A stretch of 10,287 bases of DNA from Leucothrix mucor (GCA_011322515.1 DRMS01000129.1:1-10287); one strand, 5' to 3'; shown: positions 1 to 6,680, numbered from the stretch's first letter. The notes: generated from the letters alone by a model not told the origin. Numbers and translations are program-made.

Positions 1-96
1 AAGCGCAGCGGTTAGCGTTGTTTTTCCATGGTCAACGTGACCTATGGTGCCCACGTTGACGTGGGGCTTGTTACGTTCAAATTTTTCTTTGGACAT
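1..96 (-). CDS. tuf: Elongation factor Tu, N-terminal fragment (cut by window edge)
   Basis: EF-Tu is the GTPase that delivers aminoacyl-tRNA to the ribosome. Only the first 32 codons are in the window, and the gene continues past position 1. The translation begins MSKEKFERNKPHVNVGTIGH and runs into the P-loop GHVDHGKT at residues 19-26, which binds GTP phosphates; this is an essentially canonical EF-Tu N-terminus. The ATG (complement of 94-96) has an AGGG ribosome-binding sequence about 9 nt upstream. The gene lies 84 bp downstream of tRNA-Thr(GGT) on the same strand. That matches the tufB arrangement of E. coli, so it is probably co-transcribed with the three tRNAs. Identity is very secure. 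Whether the genome has a second tuf copy cannot be seen. Confidence 0.97.
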   Translation of the reverse strand, partial: MSKEKFERNKPHVNVGTIGHVDHGKTTLTAAL

Positions 97-180
97 GACA
101 AAATACCCTTGTATATTTAAAATTAACCTTCTAAAGCACACCGCATCTACAAAACACGACACACACATTACTTAATAAAA

Positions 181-256
<76 letters not shown>

Positions 257-298
257 GCTTTAAACCACTAACAAAACCACTCAGTTAGTTACTTAATT

Positions 299-372
299 TG
301 GAGCGGGTGGCGAGAATCGAACTCGCAGCATCAGCTTGGAAGGCTGAGGTATTACCACTATACGACACCCGC
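299..372 (-). tRNA. glyT: tRNA-Gly (anticodon TCC)
   Basis: This is a 74-nt minus-strand tRNA with acceptor stem GCGGGTG/CACCCGC, T-arm GAGTTCGATTCTC and encoded CCA. The anticodon stem TCAGC/GCTGA closes the loop CTTCCAA, giving anticodon TCC (glycine, GGA/GGG codons). It sits 42 bp after tRNA-Thr and 33 bp before tRNA-Tyr in window coordinates. This is the middle position of the tyr-gly-thr-tuf operon, corresponding to E. coli glyT. Confidence 0.97.
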
Positions 373-405
373 AAAACTACTAAAAATCGTATAACGTACT
401 AAAAA

Positions 406-490
406 TGGTGGAGGGGGGAGGATTCGAACCTCCGAAGGCTGAGCCGTCAGATTTACAGTCTGATCCCTTTGGCCACTCGGGAACCCCTCC
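406..490 (-). tRNA. tyrU: tRNA-Tyr (anticodon GTA)
   Basis: This is an 85-nt class II tRNA on the minus strand with acceptor stem GGAGGGG/CCCCTCC, encoded CCA and the long variable arm expected for bacterial tRNA-Tyr. The anticodon stem CAGAC/ATCTG region carries GTA (tyrosine, UAC/UAU codons). It is the first visible gene of the tRNA-tuf transcription unit, beginning about 16 bp downstream of a good promoter. In E. coli a tRNA-Thr(TGT) gene (thrU) precedes the tyrosine tRNA; none is present here. Confidence 0.97.
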
Positions 491-505
491 GAAATCAGAC
501 GCCGA

Positions 506-534
506 ATACTGAGGGAATTAGCTTCCTATGTCAA
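506..534 (-). promoter_or_regulatory. Sigma-70-type promoter of the tRNA-tuf operon
   Basis: Read on the minus strand, a perfect -35 TTGACA (529-534) is followed after 17 bp by the -10-like CAGTAT (506-511). An A/T-rich stretch upstream (about 535-560) could act as an UP element. Between the -10 and the predicted start near 499 lies GC-rich CGGCGTC, the type of discriminator found in stringently controlled stable-RNA promoters. Transcription would begin about 9 nt before the tRNA-Tyr 5' end. The -10 matches the consensus only in part, so the exact hexamer is uncertain; the location is well supported by context. Confidence 0.65.
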
Positions 535-575
535 CCTACAAATTCAATATTTTTCATTTAATTTGATTCTGCATA

Positions 576-604
576 TTGACAACTATTTTGCTACCATCAA
601 CATT
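576..604 (+). promoter_or_regulatory. Candidate promoter for the YhiN-like gene
   Basis: TTGACA (576-581) is separated by 17 bp from AACATT (599-604). The -35 is perfect but the -10 has only three of six consensus bases. A start near 611 would give a leader of about 27 nt before the ATG at 638. It lies back to back with the tRNA promoter on the other strand. This is a weak call based on position and the -35 alone. Confidence 0.3.
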
Positions 605-637
605 CCTTGAAAACTCAATAATAAATTATTAATCACT

Positions 638-1825
638 ATGCTTGTATATGACACTATCATTATCGGCGCAGGTGCGGCAGGATTGCTCTGCGCCATCGAA
701 GCAGGCAACAGAAACCGTACTGTTCTACTATTAGACAAGGCGGAAAAAGCGGCCAAAAAAATTCTTATTTCTGGTGGAGGTCGTTGTAATTTTACCAACC
801 TAACAAGCAATGCTAACGCTTACTTATCTCGCAACCCACATTTTTGTAAGTCTGCCTTAGCTAGGTATACACAATGGGACTTTATTGCCTTAGTTGAAAA
901 ACATGGATTAAGCTGGACTGAAAAAACCTTAGGGCAGCTATTTTGTGATCAAAAATCAAAGGCTATTGTTGAAATGCTTATCGCTGAATGCAAAGATGCG
1001 GACGTTAATATACAAACAAATTGCATCATTGAAGATATTCAAAAAGATCATGCTTTATTTACCTTGAAATCCTCTATTGGAAAACTCCAAGCACAATCAC
1101 TTGTCATTGCGACAGGCGGTCCCTCTATTCCGCGTATGGGTTCAACTGACTTTGGTATTCGAATATCCAAACAGTTTGGTTTGAAAAATATTGCTTTTAC
1201 CCCTGCTCTCGTTCCTTTTACCTTTCCTCAGGTGGAACTGGATGATTTATTTAAGCCTCTTGCAGGTACATCAACCGAAGTTGAGGTTAGTACCCACCGC
1301 CAGAAAATAAGTTTTCGTGAAGCGATGTTATTTACACATCGCGGTTTAAGTGGTCCTGCTATATTGCAAATTTCATCTTATTGGCAAAAGGGAGATCGTC
1401 TTTATATCAATCTTTTTCCTGATAATGATGCACTGAGCTGGCTAGAGAAACAACAAAATCAACACCCAAAAACTGAATTGAAAACCCGCCTTAACCAGCA
1501 TTTACCCAAAAAACTGGCTCATAAGCTCTGCGAAAAACAATTAACCAGCAAACCAATGCAACAATATTCACCCACAGAGATAGAGTATTTAGCCTCTCAG
1601 CTTAGCCACTGGGAGTTAATACCAAGCGGAACAGAAGGCATGCGAACGGCGGAAGTTTGCACAGGTGGAGTGGATACTGATGAATTATCATCTAAGACAT
1701 TTGAATCCAAAAAAGTAGCAGGACTCTATTTTATTGGCGAGACCATTGATGTAACGGGTCATCTTGGCGGCTATAATTTCCAATGGGCTTGGTCATCAGG
1801 CTGGTGTGCAGGGCAATTTGTGTAG
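638..1825 (+). CDS. yhiN: HI0933/YhiN-family NAD(P)/FAD-dependent oxidoreductase
   Basis: This 395-residue flavoprotein belongs to the HI0933-like family (E. coli YhiN; the BaiN name is used for clostridial relatives). The substrate of the family in proteobacteria is not established. An N-terminal Rossmann FAD-binding motif GAGAAG (residues 10-15) is followed by acidic D33, which would contact the FAD ribose. The family signature ISGGGRCNFTN is at 44-54. The central stretch around 155-165 (ATGGPSIPRMG) is a second FAD-contacting segment. The C-terminus has CTGGV (341-345) and GETIDVTGHLGGYNFQWA (367-384), the usual flavin-closing motif. Length is normal for the family. The ATG fits the conserved start just before the beta strand YDTIIIGAG, although no clear Shine-Dalgarno sequence precedes it. 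The protein is cytoplasmic, with no signal peptide. It converges with trmO and appears to be transcribed alone. Family is sure; physiological role unknown. Confidence 0.93.
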   Translation: MLVYDTIIIGAGAAGLLCAIEAGNRNRTVLLLDKAEKAAKKILISGGGRCNFTNLTSNANAYLSRNPHFCKSALARYTQWDFIALVEKHGLSWTEKTLGQLFCDQKSKAIVEMLIAECKDADVNIQTNCIIEDIQKDHALFTLKSSIGKLQAQSLVIATGGPSIPRMGSTDFGIRISKQFGLKNIAFTPALVPFTFPQVELDDLFKPLAGTSTEVEVSTHRQKISFREAMLFTHRGLSGPAILQISSYWQKGDRLYINLFPDNDALSWLEKQQNQHPKTELKTRLNQHLPKKLAHKLCEKQLTSKPMQQYSPTEIEYLASQLSHWELIPSGTEGMRTAEVCTGGVDTDELSSKTFESKKVAGLYFIGETIDVTGHLGGYNFQWAWSSGWCAGQFV

Positions 1826-1830
1826 CACAC

Positions 1831-1863
1831 AAAAAATGTATCTTTGCGAGATGATTTATTTTT
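1831..1863. terminator. Possible bidirectional terminator between convergent genes
   Basis: In the 42-bp gap between the convergent yhiN-like and trmO genes, a short hairpin ATCT-ttgcg-AGAT (1840-1852) is flanked by AAAAAA on the left and TTTATTTTT on the right. Either strand would therefore have a U-rich tail after the stem. A second small palindrome, TTTGTGT-agc-ACACAAA (1817-1833), overlaps the first gene's stop codon. The stem is only 4 bp, so the call rests mostly on its position between gene ends. Confidence 0.35.
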
Positions 1864-1867
1864 CAAA

Positions 1868-2608
1868 TTAAGTTGTTTCTATAGGAGCTAACTCCAAAAC
1901 TAGAATTTCATCGCCCTTTTTATACTTCCACCTAAGATCAAAGTCATATAAACGCATTGCATAAACCCTATCGCTTACCTGTTGCTGATAGGAAGGACGT
2001 GGGTCTAGTTGCACTATTTGTACAATCATTTTCTGTAAGTTAACGCCCGCAGAATTTTCTTGCTGACCTAACTCAGCCCCAATCTGCTGACATTGGCGCA
2101 TTGCCTGTTCGGTAAAATCCACTTTAAACTTCGCTAGGGGGACGCTTGTAGCAAAACCTGCTCTTGCCTCTGGAATACTATCTGAGTATGGAATATAGGG
2201 TTTAATATCAATAATTGGTGTAGCATCAACCAAATCACAACCACGCAATAATAAAGACACCTTATCTTTCTTATGGTTTATGTGTAGCAACTCAACAGCA
2301 GACATGCCAACAGGATTAGGGCGAAACATTGAGCGACTTGCAAACACACCAATACGCCGATTACCACCAAGCCTTGGCGGACGAATAAGCGGCTTCCACT
2401 CACACTGTTGCGTCTGATTAAATATAAAAATCAACCAAATATGTGAAAAACTTTCAATGTCACGCAGTGTGTCTACAGTATTATAAGGAGGAGATAGTAC
2501 TAGTTCAGCAAGTGCTTCTGTGACTAATCTAGGCTGACGTGGAACACCAAACTTTTCCTTATAACAGGAGCGTAGAATACCGATGGTTGAAAACGTGAAT
2601 AAGGACAT
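1868..2608 (-). CDS. trmO: tRNA (N6-threonylcarbamoyladenosine37-N6)-methyltransferase TrmO
   Basis: TrmO (formerly YaeB/TsaA, UPF0066) transfers a methyl group from S-adenosylmethionine to t6A37, making m6t6A in tRNA-Thr that reads ACC/ACU. This helps decoding. The 246-residue protein begins MSLFTFSTIGILRS and contains YKEKFGVPRQPRLV near 16-29, RPPRLGGN at 76-83, GVFASRSMFRPNPVGMS at 87-103, and TPIIDIKPYIPYSD at 130-143. These are the SAM- and dimer-interface blocks of the TsaA beta-barrel domain. The C-terminal DPRPSYQ block is also present. Length is slightly above the E. coli protein (about 235). The start agrees with the family's N-terminus, but there is no good Shine-Dalgarno sequence. 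The gene is divergent from apaG, with 22 bp between start codons, and convergent with the yhiN-like gene. A likely substrate, tRNA-Thr(GGT), is encoded at 181-256. Confidence 0.95.
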   Translation of the reverse strand: MSLFTFSTIGILRSCYKEKFGVPRQPRLVTEALAELVLSPPYNTVDTLRDIESFSHIWLIFIFNQTQQCEWKPLIRPPRLGGNRRIGVFASRSMFRPNPVGMSAVELLHINHKKDKVSLLLRGCDLVDATPIIDIKPYIPYSDSIPEARAGFATSVPLAKFKVDFTEQAMRQCQQIGAELGQQENSAGVNLQKMIVQIVQLDPRPSYQQQVSDRVYAMRLYDFDLRWKYKKGDEILVLELAPIETT

Positions 2609-2617
2609 AAAAAGGTC

Positions 2618-2623
2618 TATACT
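2618..2623 (+). promoter_or_regulatory. Candidate -10 element of apaG (possibly leaderless transcript)
   Basis: TATACT (2618-2623) is five of six bases from the consensus -10 and ends 7 bp before the apaG ATG at 2631. Transcription would then start at or just before the start codon. No convincing -35 lies 17 bp upstream (GTGAAT at 2595-2600), and the region upstream is trmO coding sequence. The next visible promoter would have to lie inside trmO. This is a low-confidence call. Confidence 0.25.
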
Positions 2624-2630
2624 TGATTAG

Positions 2631-3011
2631 ATGAAAAATAAAAAACACTATATTAGCATATCGGTTGAAACCTATTATATCGAAGCAGAATCGGACGCAA
2701 AAGCCGACCGTTTTATGTTTGCCTACACCATTACAATAAAAAATAAGGGGGCTATCGCTACTAAACTTTTAACCCGTCATTGGATTATTACTGATGCAAA
2801 TAACCACGTCCAAGAAGTAAAAGGAAAGGGAGTTATTGGTAAGCAACCACATCTAAAACCTGATGAATCATTCAAATACACTAGTGGCACAATCATTGAA
2901 ACACCTGTTGGCTCAATGCAAGGTAGCTTTCATATGATAACCGATGATGGTGACCCATTTGAGGTGGAGATCGCGCCTTTTTCTTTGGCTATTCCACGTA
3001 TTTTAAACTAG
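2631..3011 (+). CDS. apaG: ApaG domain protein
   Basis: ApaG is a small immunoglobulin-like beta-sandwich protein of uncertain biochemical role. It is historically linked to cobalt/magnesium tolerance in Salmonella (CorD) and is often encoded next to apaH or ksgA. The 126-residue product aligns over its full length with the family: YYIEAESDAKADRFMFAYTI around 15-34, LLTRHWIITD at 46-55, the glycine-rich GKGVIGKQPHLKP at 65-77, and YTSGTIIETPVGSMQG at 83-98. The glycine-rich block resembles a phosphate-binding loop, but binding cannot be judged from sequence alone. There is no signal peptide, so it should be cytoplasmic. The usual neighbours ksgA and apaH are absent; here it is alone and divergent from trmO. 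No Shine-Dalgarno sequence is visible before the ATG. Confidence 0.95.
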   Translation: MKNKKHYISISVETYYIEAESDAKADRFMFAYTITIKNKGAIATKLLTRHWIITDANNHVQEVKGKGVIGKQPHLKPDESFKYTSGTIIETPVGSMQGSFHMITDDGDPFEVEIAPFSLAIPRILN

Positions 3012-3059
3012 AGGGAAAGCAAGAATAATTTTGGACTAGTTAAACCTATATTTTAATGC

Positions 3060-4487
3060 CTAAATGAGCAACCTCTTAGCATATCCGAATAGACTTGATC
3101 GAATATTAATCAGATTAAAAACAATAATGGCTAGTGCATAGGTAGTAGCCCCCACAAGTAACTGTATCAATAACCATCCCCAGCCTTGTAGATCTTTTAG
3201 CCCCCATAAACTTAACCCCATTAGCGAAGTTGCCCCTACAATCTTTACAAACTCCACAACAGGAAACGGCAAGGCGAAGTATTGCCGCCCAAAGATAAAG
3301 CTTAAAATACTACCTAATGCAAATGAACTAATGGTTGCAATAGCAGCGCCCTGTATGCCCATTAGCGGAATGAGCCAATAATTAAGCGCTAGATTTGCTA
3401 GTGCAATAAAGATGCCAATTTTTACAATACCAATCGTGTAATCACCTAGCTGAAATGCTAAATCAAAATAGAAAACCTGCAAACCAAGCAGTAATAGCGC
3501 AATGGTAATCCACGGTAATAGCAAGGTGACTGTTTGTTGATACTCTACTCCTATCACTAGATAGACTAAATTTGATCCGACCAAAATCAACCCCATCACG
3601 GCAGGGATGGCAATACCTAGCAGTAAAATGGTGTATTGATTAAAATATTCATAGGCAGCCTGCTTTCCATCTGTTTCTAGTAGCTTAATAATGACGGGAT
3701 AGGCGGCTAGATTAATGGCAGTCATTAACATAAAAATAGAATTTCCTGATAAATCATATCCCACCGCATACAAACCTGCTTGCGCTTTATCTTGCAATAC
3801 TGCCAACATAAAACGATCTGCACTTTTGGTAAATTCTTCTAATATTGCAGCGCTTGCCAGTGGTAAACCGTAAATTAATAGACGCTTAAATAAAGCATTA
3901 TCATAAGATTTTTTGTTGAATTTCTTCCAGTTATGCAGGCTCATAACAAAGGAAGGACCGATAAAACCAATTGCCATACCTGTAATAATACCGATAGCAC
4001 CATAACCTGAATACGCCAAGAATGCCCCCAAACTTAGGGTTGATATTGAGGTAGTAATAGTCAATAAAGCGTACTTCTCAGGTCTTATTTGTGCGCTAAA
4101 TAGCGTTTGCGCAATGGTGAAAAAAGCCAATGTTACGGTCAAAATAAAGCCACTAAAAATCCAAGTTCTTGCTTCACTATCCCAATAAACAACCAGACTA
4201 GTAACAAATGGAATAAGCATAAAAAACAATACTTTTGAATAAGCAATGGCAATAGAACTTATAAAGGTTTCATTACTATACTGCTTACTCGACCAAAAGC
4301 GCATGGTTGCCATACTGATCCAGTTAAACACAGAGTTATGGATAAAAATGGCAGCGGTAAATATTAGCGTATAAACCCCGTATTCTTCTGGCGTTAGTAA
4401 ATGAGTATAAATACTTAACGCAAGAAATGCGGCCAATGCGGGAAGTGCTTTTGCCAGAATGTAGATGGCACTGTTTTTTAGTAGCAT
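3060..4487 (-). CDS. Wzx-like oligosaccharide flippase (polysaccharide biosynthesis protein)
   Basis: This 475-residue integral membrane protein belongs to the MATE/MOP superfamily of polysaccharide transporters (Wzx/RfbX type). They move undecaprenyl-linked oligosaccharides across the inner membrane. The N-terminus (NSAIYILAKALPALAAFLAL, about 5-24) and the following HLLTPEEYGVYTL block are typical of the Polysacc_synt domain. About 12 to 14 hydrophobic segments run throughout, in pairs joined by short polar loops, for example the loops around 65-75 and 188-200. The length is usual. The start is the only Met before the first transmembrane segment; no clear ribosome-binding sequence precedes it. 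It lies downstream of an O-antigen ligase-like gene on the same strand, 241 bp away across a palindromic element, so joint transcription is plausible. The transported glycan could be O-antigen, capsule or another exopolysaccharide; the sequence does not decide. Confidence 0.9.
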   Translation of the reverse strand: MLLKNSAIYILAKALPALAAFLALSIYTHLLTPEEYGVYTLIFTAAIFIHNSVFNWISMATMRFWSSKQYSNETFISSIAIAYSKVLFFMLIPFVTSLVVYWDSEARTWIFSGFILTVTLAFFTIAQTLFSAQIRPEKYALLTITTSISTLSLGAFLAYSGYGAIGIITGMAIGFIGPSFVMSLHNWKKFNKKSYDNALFKRLLIYGLPLASAAILEEFTKSADRFMLAVLQDKAQAGLYAVGYDLSGNSIFMLMTAINLAAYPVIIKLLETDGKQAAYEYFNQYTILLLGIAIPAVMGLILVGSNLVYLVIGVEYQQTVTLLLPWITIALLLLGLQVFYFDLAFQLGDYTIGIVKIGIFIALANLALNYWLIPLMGIQGAAIATISSFALGSILSFIFGRQYFALPFPVVEFVKIVGATSLMGLSLWGLKDLQGWGWLLIQLLVGATTYALAIIVFNLINIRSSLFGYAKRLLI

Positions 4488-4574
4488 ATTATTTTTTATT
4501 GTTTTGTAACTATTCGACGTGATTTTTTAGAGTCAATTGCGCACAGCAACATTAGCCTTGTTATATCTTTTTTT

Positions 4575-4742
4575 GGCTACCAACTTAAGGTGGGACAAGT
4601 AAAGTCATAGCAAACAACCCGCACCCTTCGACAAGCTCAGGGAACTAGCCCTTCGATAAACTCAGGACAGCGCTTCCTGAGCTTGTCGAAGGGTGCGGGT
4701 GAATAGCAGAAACATTAACTGTCCCACCTTAAACTGGTAACC
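4575..4742. repeat. MITE-like long inverted-repeat element
   Basis: Two 67-bp arms (4575-4641 and 4676-4742) are inverted copies without indels, matching at 53 of 67 positions. The inner 25 bp (4617-4641 and 4676-4700) match perfectly and contain the unit CCCTTCGACAAGCTCAGG. The outer portion includes a conserved TTAAGGTGGGACA in both arms. The 34-bp centre carries a third, diverged copy of the unit (4649-4666) in the same orientation as the left arm. No transposase is encoded. T-rich flanks (TCTTT on both sides) do not form an exact target duplication. The right arm covers the last codons and the stop of the upstream ligase gene. There is no U-tract after the stem on either strand, so it is not a standard terminator. 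A non-autonomous mobile element or compound REP-type palindrome fits best. Confidence 0.8.
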
Positions 4743-5946
4743 TCTTTCTTCTTAAGCAATACAACGCATGTATCGCCACCATTGAGAAAACAAAAATAGT
4801 TTCCTTGCGCCCGTGCGTATGCAGTGTCAACTGGCTCACCATCACCACTAACAATAAGGCAAGCAAAAAGGATTTTTCATCCAGTTTGGTTTGCAACAGG
4901 TAATACAGCAAGGAAACATACATCAACAAATAAATCATCAGCCCTATAGTGCCATTTTCTGCCATTAACTCCAGATAGGCATTATGTGCTGCACTATAGC
5001 TAATATGTTTATGACTTAAACCATAGCCCAGACCTCCTGTGCCAATACCCACAACAGGGTTTTCCTTCCATTGCGCATAAGTACCACTCCAAATAACGGT
5101 GCGATAATTTAATGTACCTGATGAAATTGATTTACCTGCCGAAAGTATGCGATCAACCGAAGCCTTGGGTGCAAAGGTGAGAACCCCGATAATGGCAATC
5201 ACAAAAAAAACAGCAATTGAGGCTTTAATACTAATTGAGGCTTTACGTTTGGCAAAGACCCAATAGAAAATACCCAACATCGCGACAATAGAACCCGTGC
5301 GTGTTCCTGTTAAGAAAATGGCATAAAAAATGAGTGGCATTGCCATAACATTAAACAGATTAAATAGCCCATGCTTATACTGTGTTGAAAGATAAGCCGC
5401 CATTGGCATTGCCAGCGCTAACACAATAGATAGCTCATCTGTCTCTATATTTTTAATACCATAGCGATTGTAATAAGGCGACTCAATACCGTGCAAATAG
5501 TTATAAATGATAATACCTGAGCCAGCAATATTACCCAGAACATACGCCTGATATGCCATACGAATATTACGTTTACTTTGAATAACCAACGTAAACATAA
5601 ATACCATCAGCACTAGCTGAGTATTCGTGACCACTTTCTCTAAACCATATTGTTGATCAGGCGACCATAGCAATGCAAATAACAGCCATACACCGTAAAG
5701 CAAGGTAAAAAAATGGAAAAAGTTGTAGTTTTTATGCGACCCATGCGCAATCAAATAGAGAAAAGTCGTACCGAATGACAAAATACCTGCAAAACGTGGT
5801 AAGCCATCAAAAGCACCATCGCCCCAAGGGATTAGAAATACAAACAGTAAAACCGACGCTAAGGATAAGCTTCTAATCACATCTGAATGTTGCAACTCAT
5901 TTGATGCAAAGAGGGAAAAGGGTGTCGCTTGGCTTGGGTTATTCAT
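4729..5946 (-). CDS. O-antigen ligase / Wzy_C-domain membrane protein (WaaL-like)
   Basis: This 405-residue polytopic protein belongs to the O-antigen ligase family, whose members transfer lipid-linked glycans to lipid A core, or polymerise or transfer them to other acceptors, on the periplasmic face of the inner membrane. Roughly 10 to 12 transmembrane segments are visible. The Wzy_C region contains FLTGTRTGS (211-219) with R216, then the large periplasmic loop NYRTVIWSGTYAQW (280-293) with NPVVGIGTGGLG (296-307). AHNAYLELMAENGTIG (320-335) follows, with H321 where the family has its essential histidine. The ATG at 5946 is the only Met before the first membrane segment, and no Shine-Dalgarno sequence is seen. 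The last codons (L-P-V-stop) lie inside an inverted-repeat element, so the native C-terminus may have been altered. The nearby flippase suggests a shared glycan pathway. Wzy polymerase or PglL-like oligosaccharyltransferase remain alternatives. Confidence 0.88.
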   Translation of the reverse strand: MNNPSQATPFSLFASNELQHSDVIRSLSLASVLLFVFLIPWGDGAFDGLPRFAGILSFGTTFLYLIAHGSHKNYNFFHFFTLLYGVWLLFALLWSPDQQYGLEKVVTNTQLVLMVFMFTLVIQSKRNIRMAYQAYVLGNIAGSGIIIYNYLHGIESPYYNRYGIKNIETDELSIVLALAMPMAAYLSTQYKHGLFNLFNVMAMPLIFYAIFLTGTRTGSIVAMLGIFYWVFAKRKASISIKASIAVFFVIAIIGVLTFAPKASVDRILSAGKSISSGTLNYRTVIWSGTYAQWKENPVVGIGTGGLGYGLSHKHISYSAAHNAYLELMAENGTIGLMIYLLMYVSLLYYLLQTKLDEKSFLLALLLVVMVSQLTLHTHGRKETIFVFSMVAIHALYCLRRKRLPV

Positions 5947-6011
5947 TAGCAGTTATTGTTCTTAATCTATTTTTATTAGCTCTATAGTTTTTCAGATAAA
6001 TAATTCTTGAT

Positions 6012-6037
6012 AAAAGGAATGAAAGCTTCAGCTTTTT
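6012..6037 (+). repeat. Dispersed short repeat, copy A
   Basis: The sequence AAAAGGAATGAAAGCTTCAG followed by CTTTTT is one copy of a small repeat found several times in the window. It contains a self-complementary core AAAGCT-tc-AGCTTT followed by T residues. It is enclosed by a 7-bp inverted repeat, TCTTGAT (6005-6011) and ATCAAGA (6042-6048). It lies in the 275-bp divergent gap between the ligase-like and cytochrome c genes. Confidence 0.6.
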
Positions 6038-6181
6038 AGGCATCAAGATGAAGTTTAATAAGTGAACGTCTATACCAAGAAGAATAAGGCAACTACTATT
6101 GAAGTGATATTTAAAACAGATAAACAGGATTTATTATTTAGTTGATCTATGTTAATGAATCTATACCGTGTCTCAGCAATA

Positions 6182-6206
6182 CTTCGCTCGAAGCTTTCAC
6201 TTTTTA
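6182..6206 (-). repeat. Dispersed short repeat, copy E (divergent)
   Basis: On the minus strand this reads AAAAAGTGAAAGCTTCGAGC then GAAGT. It shares AGTGAAAGCTTC with the other copies but has a different 3' half, which can form its own small stem CTTCG-ag-CGAAG. It ends 15 bp before the cytochrome c start codon, so it would be in the leader of that mRNA. It is related to copy A only in the core, and the assignment is tentative. Confidence 0.35.
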
Positions 6207-6210
6207 ACCT

Positions 6211-6215
6211 AGGAG
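6211..6215 (+). promoter_or_regulatory. Ribosome-binding site of the cytochrome c gene
   Basis: AGGAG lies 6 nt before the ATG at 6222. It is the clearest Shine-Dalgarno sequence among the full-length genes in the window, most of which lack one, and it fixes the cytochrome start. Confidence 0.85.
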
Positions 6216-6221
6216 AAAAAC

Positions 6222-6545
6222 ATGTCTAAACGTATTAAACTTGGAACAACGTTAGTAGCAACACTTATTATCACAGTGAGCGGAACCGCTTTTGCGGCTG
6301 ATGGTGCAGCAATTTATACTGCTAAAGGATGTGCAGCTTGTCATGGTGCTGATGCTAAAACGCCTATTATGCCTGCTTACCCCAAAATTGCAGGACAAGC
6401 AAAAGAATATACCTATCAGCAAATGATAGATATTAAGAGCGGTGCTAGAAATAATGGTCAGACTGCAGCAATGAAAGGAATTATAGCGGGTGTTTCAGAT
6501 GATGAGATTAAAGTACTTTCTGAATATCTTGAAACATTGAAATAA
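6222..6545 (+). CDS. Small periplasmic class I cytochrome c (c553/c5-like)
   Basis: This 107-residue precursor carries a Sec signal peptide: basic MSKRIK, hydrophobic core 8-20, and an AFA-A cleavage site after residue 25. The mature protein has about 82 residues. A single CAACH motif (37-41) binds haem covalently, with H41 as the proximal ligand. M84 in TAAMKG is the likely distal ligand. The PAYPKIAGQ segment (51-59) is the haem-packing loop typical of c553/c4/c5-type cytochromes. The C-terminal helix DDEIKVLSEYLETLK packs on the N-terminal helix in this fold. It would shuttle electrons in the periplasm to an oxidase or from a dehydrogenase; the partner is not in the window. The gene is monocistronic. 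A weak TATACC -10 at 6162-6167 could drive it. No frame or length oddities. Confidence 0.93.
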   Translation: MSKRIKLGTTLVATLIITVSGTAFAADGAAIYTAKGCAACHGADAKTPIMPAYPKIAGQAKEYTYQQMIDIKSGARNNGQTAAMKGIIAGVSDDEIKVLSEYLETLK

Positions 6546-6646
6546 ATCCCGCATAGGAGATTTAAACTTGGATTCGTGTAGGGGTAATGCGGGTTCAGGT
6601 TAAGGTAACAAATACACCCATAAATTACCTATAGATTTTGTTTCCA

Positions 6647-6680
6647 TCGTTCCATGCCCCTGCGTGGGATCGCATACGGA
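6647..6680 (+). repeat. REP-like palindromic unit, left copy
   Basis: The unit reads TCGTTCCATGCCCCTGCGTG then GGATCGCATACGGA. It can fold as a hairpin through TTCC-ATGC pairing with GCGTGGGA. It matches the reverse complement of the unit at 6774-6811. The shape, a GC-rich imperfect palindrome in the gap between convergent genes, is that of REP/BIME repeats. Confidence 0.6.

Noticed and set aside
583..810. Minus-strand 75-residue reading frame over the start of the yhiN-like gene
   Set aside because: It overlaps the conserved FAD-binding N-terminus of the flavoprotein in antisense, has no family-like motifs and no ribosome-binding site.
4575..4742. The inverted-repeat element as a simple Rho-independent terminator
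   Set aside because: On the minus strand the stem is followed by an A-rich rather than U-rich stretch, and the arms are far longer than terminator stems.
6142..6155. FNR/CRP-like box TTGAT-ctat-GTTAA upstream of cytochrome c
   Set aside because: It matches an FNR site at 8 of 10 positions, but it would be centred near -26 of the best candidate promoter rather than -41.5, and such matches are common in A/T-rich DNA.
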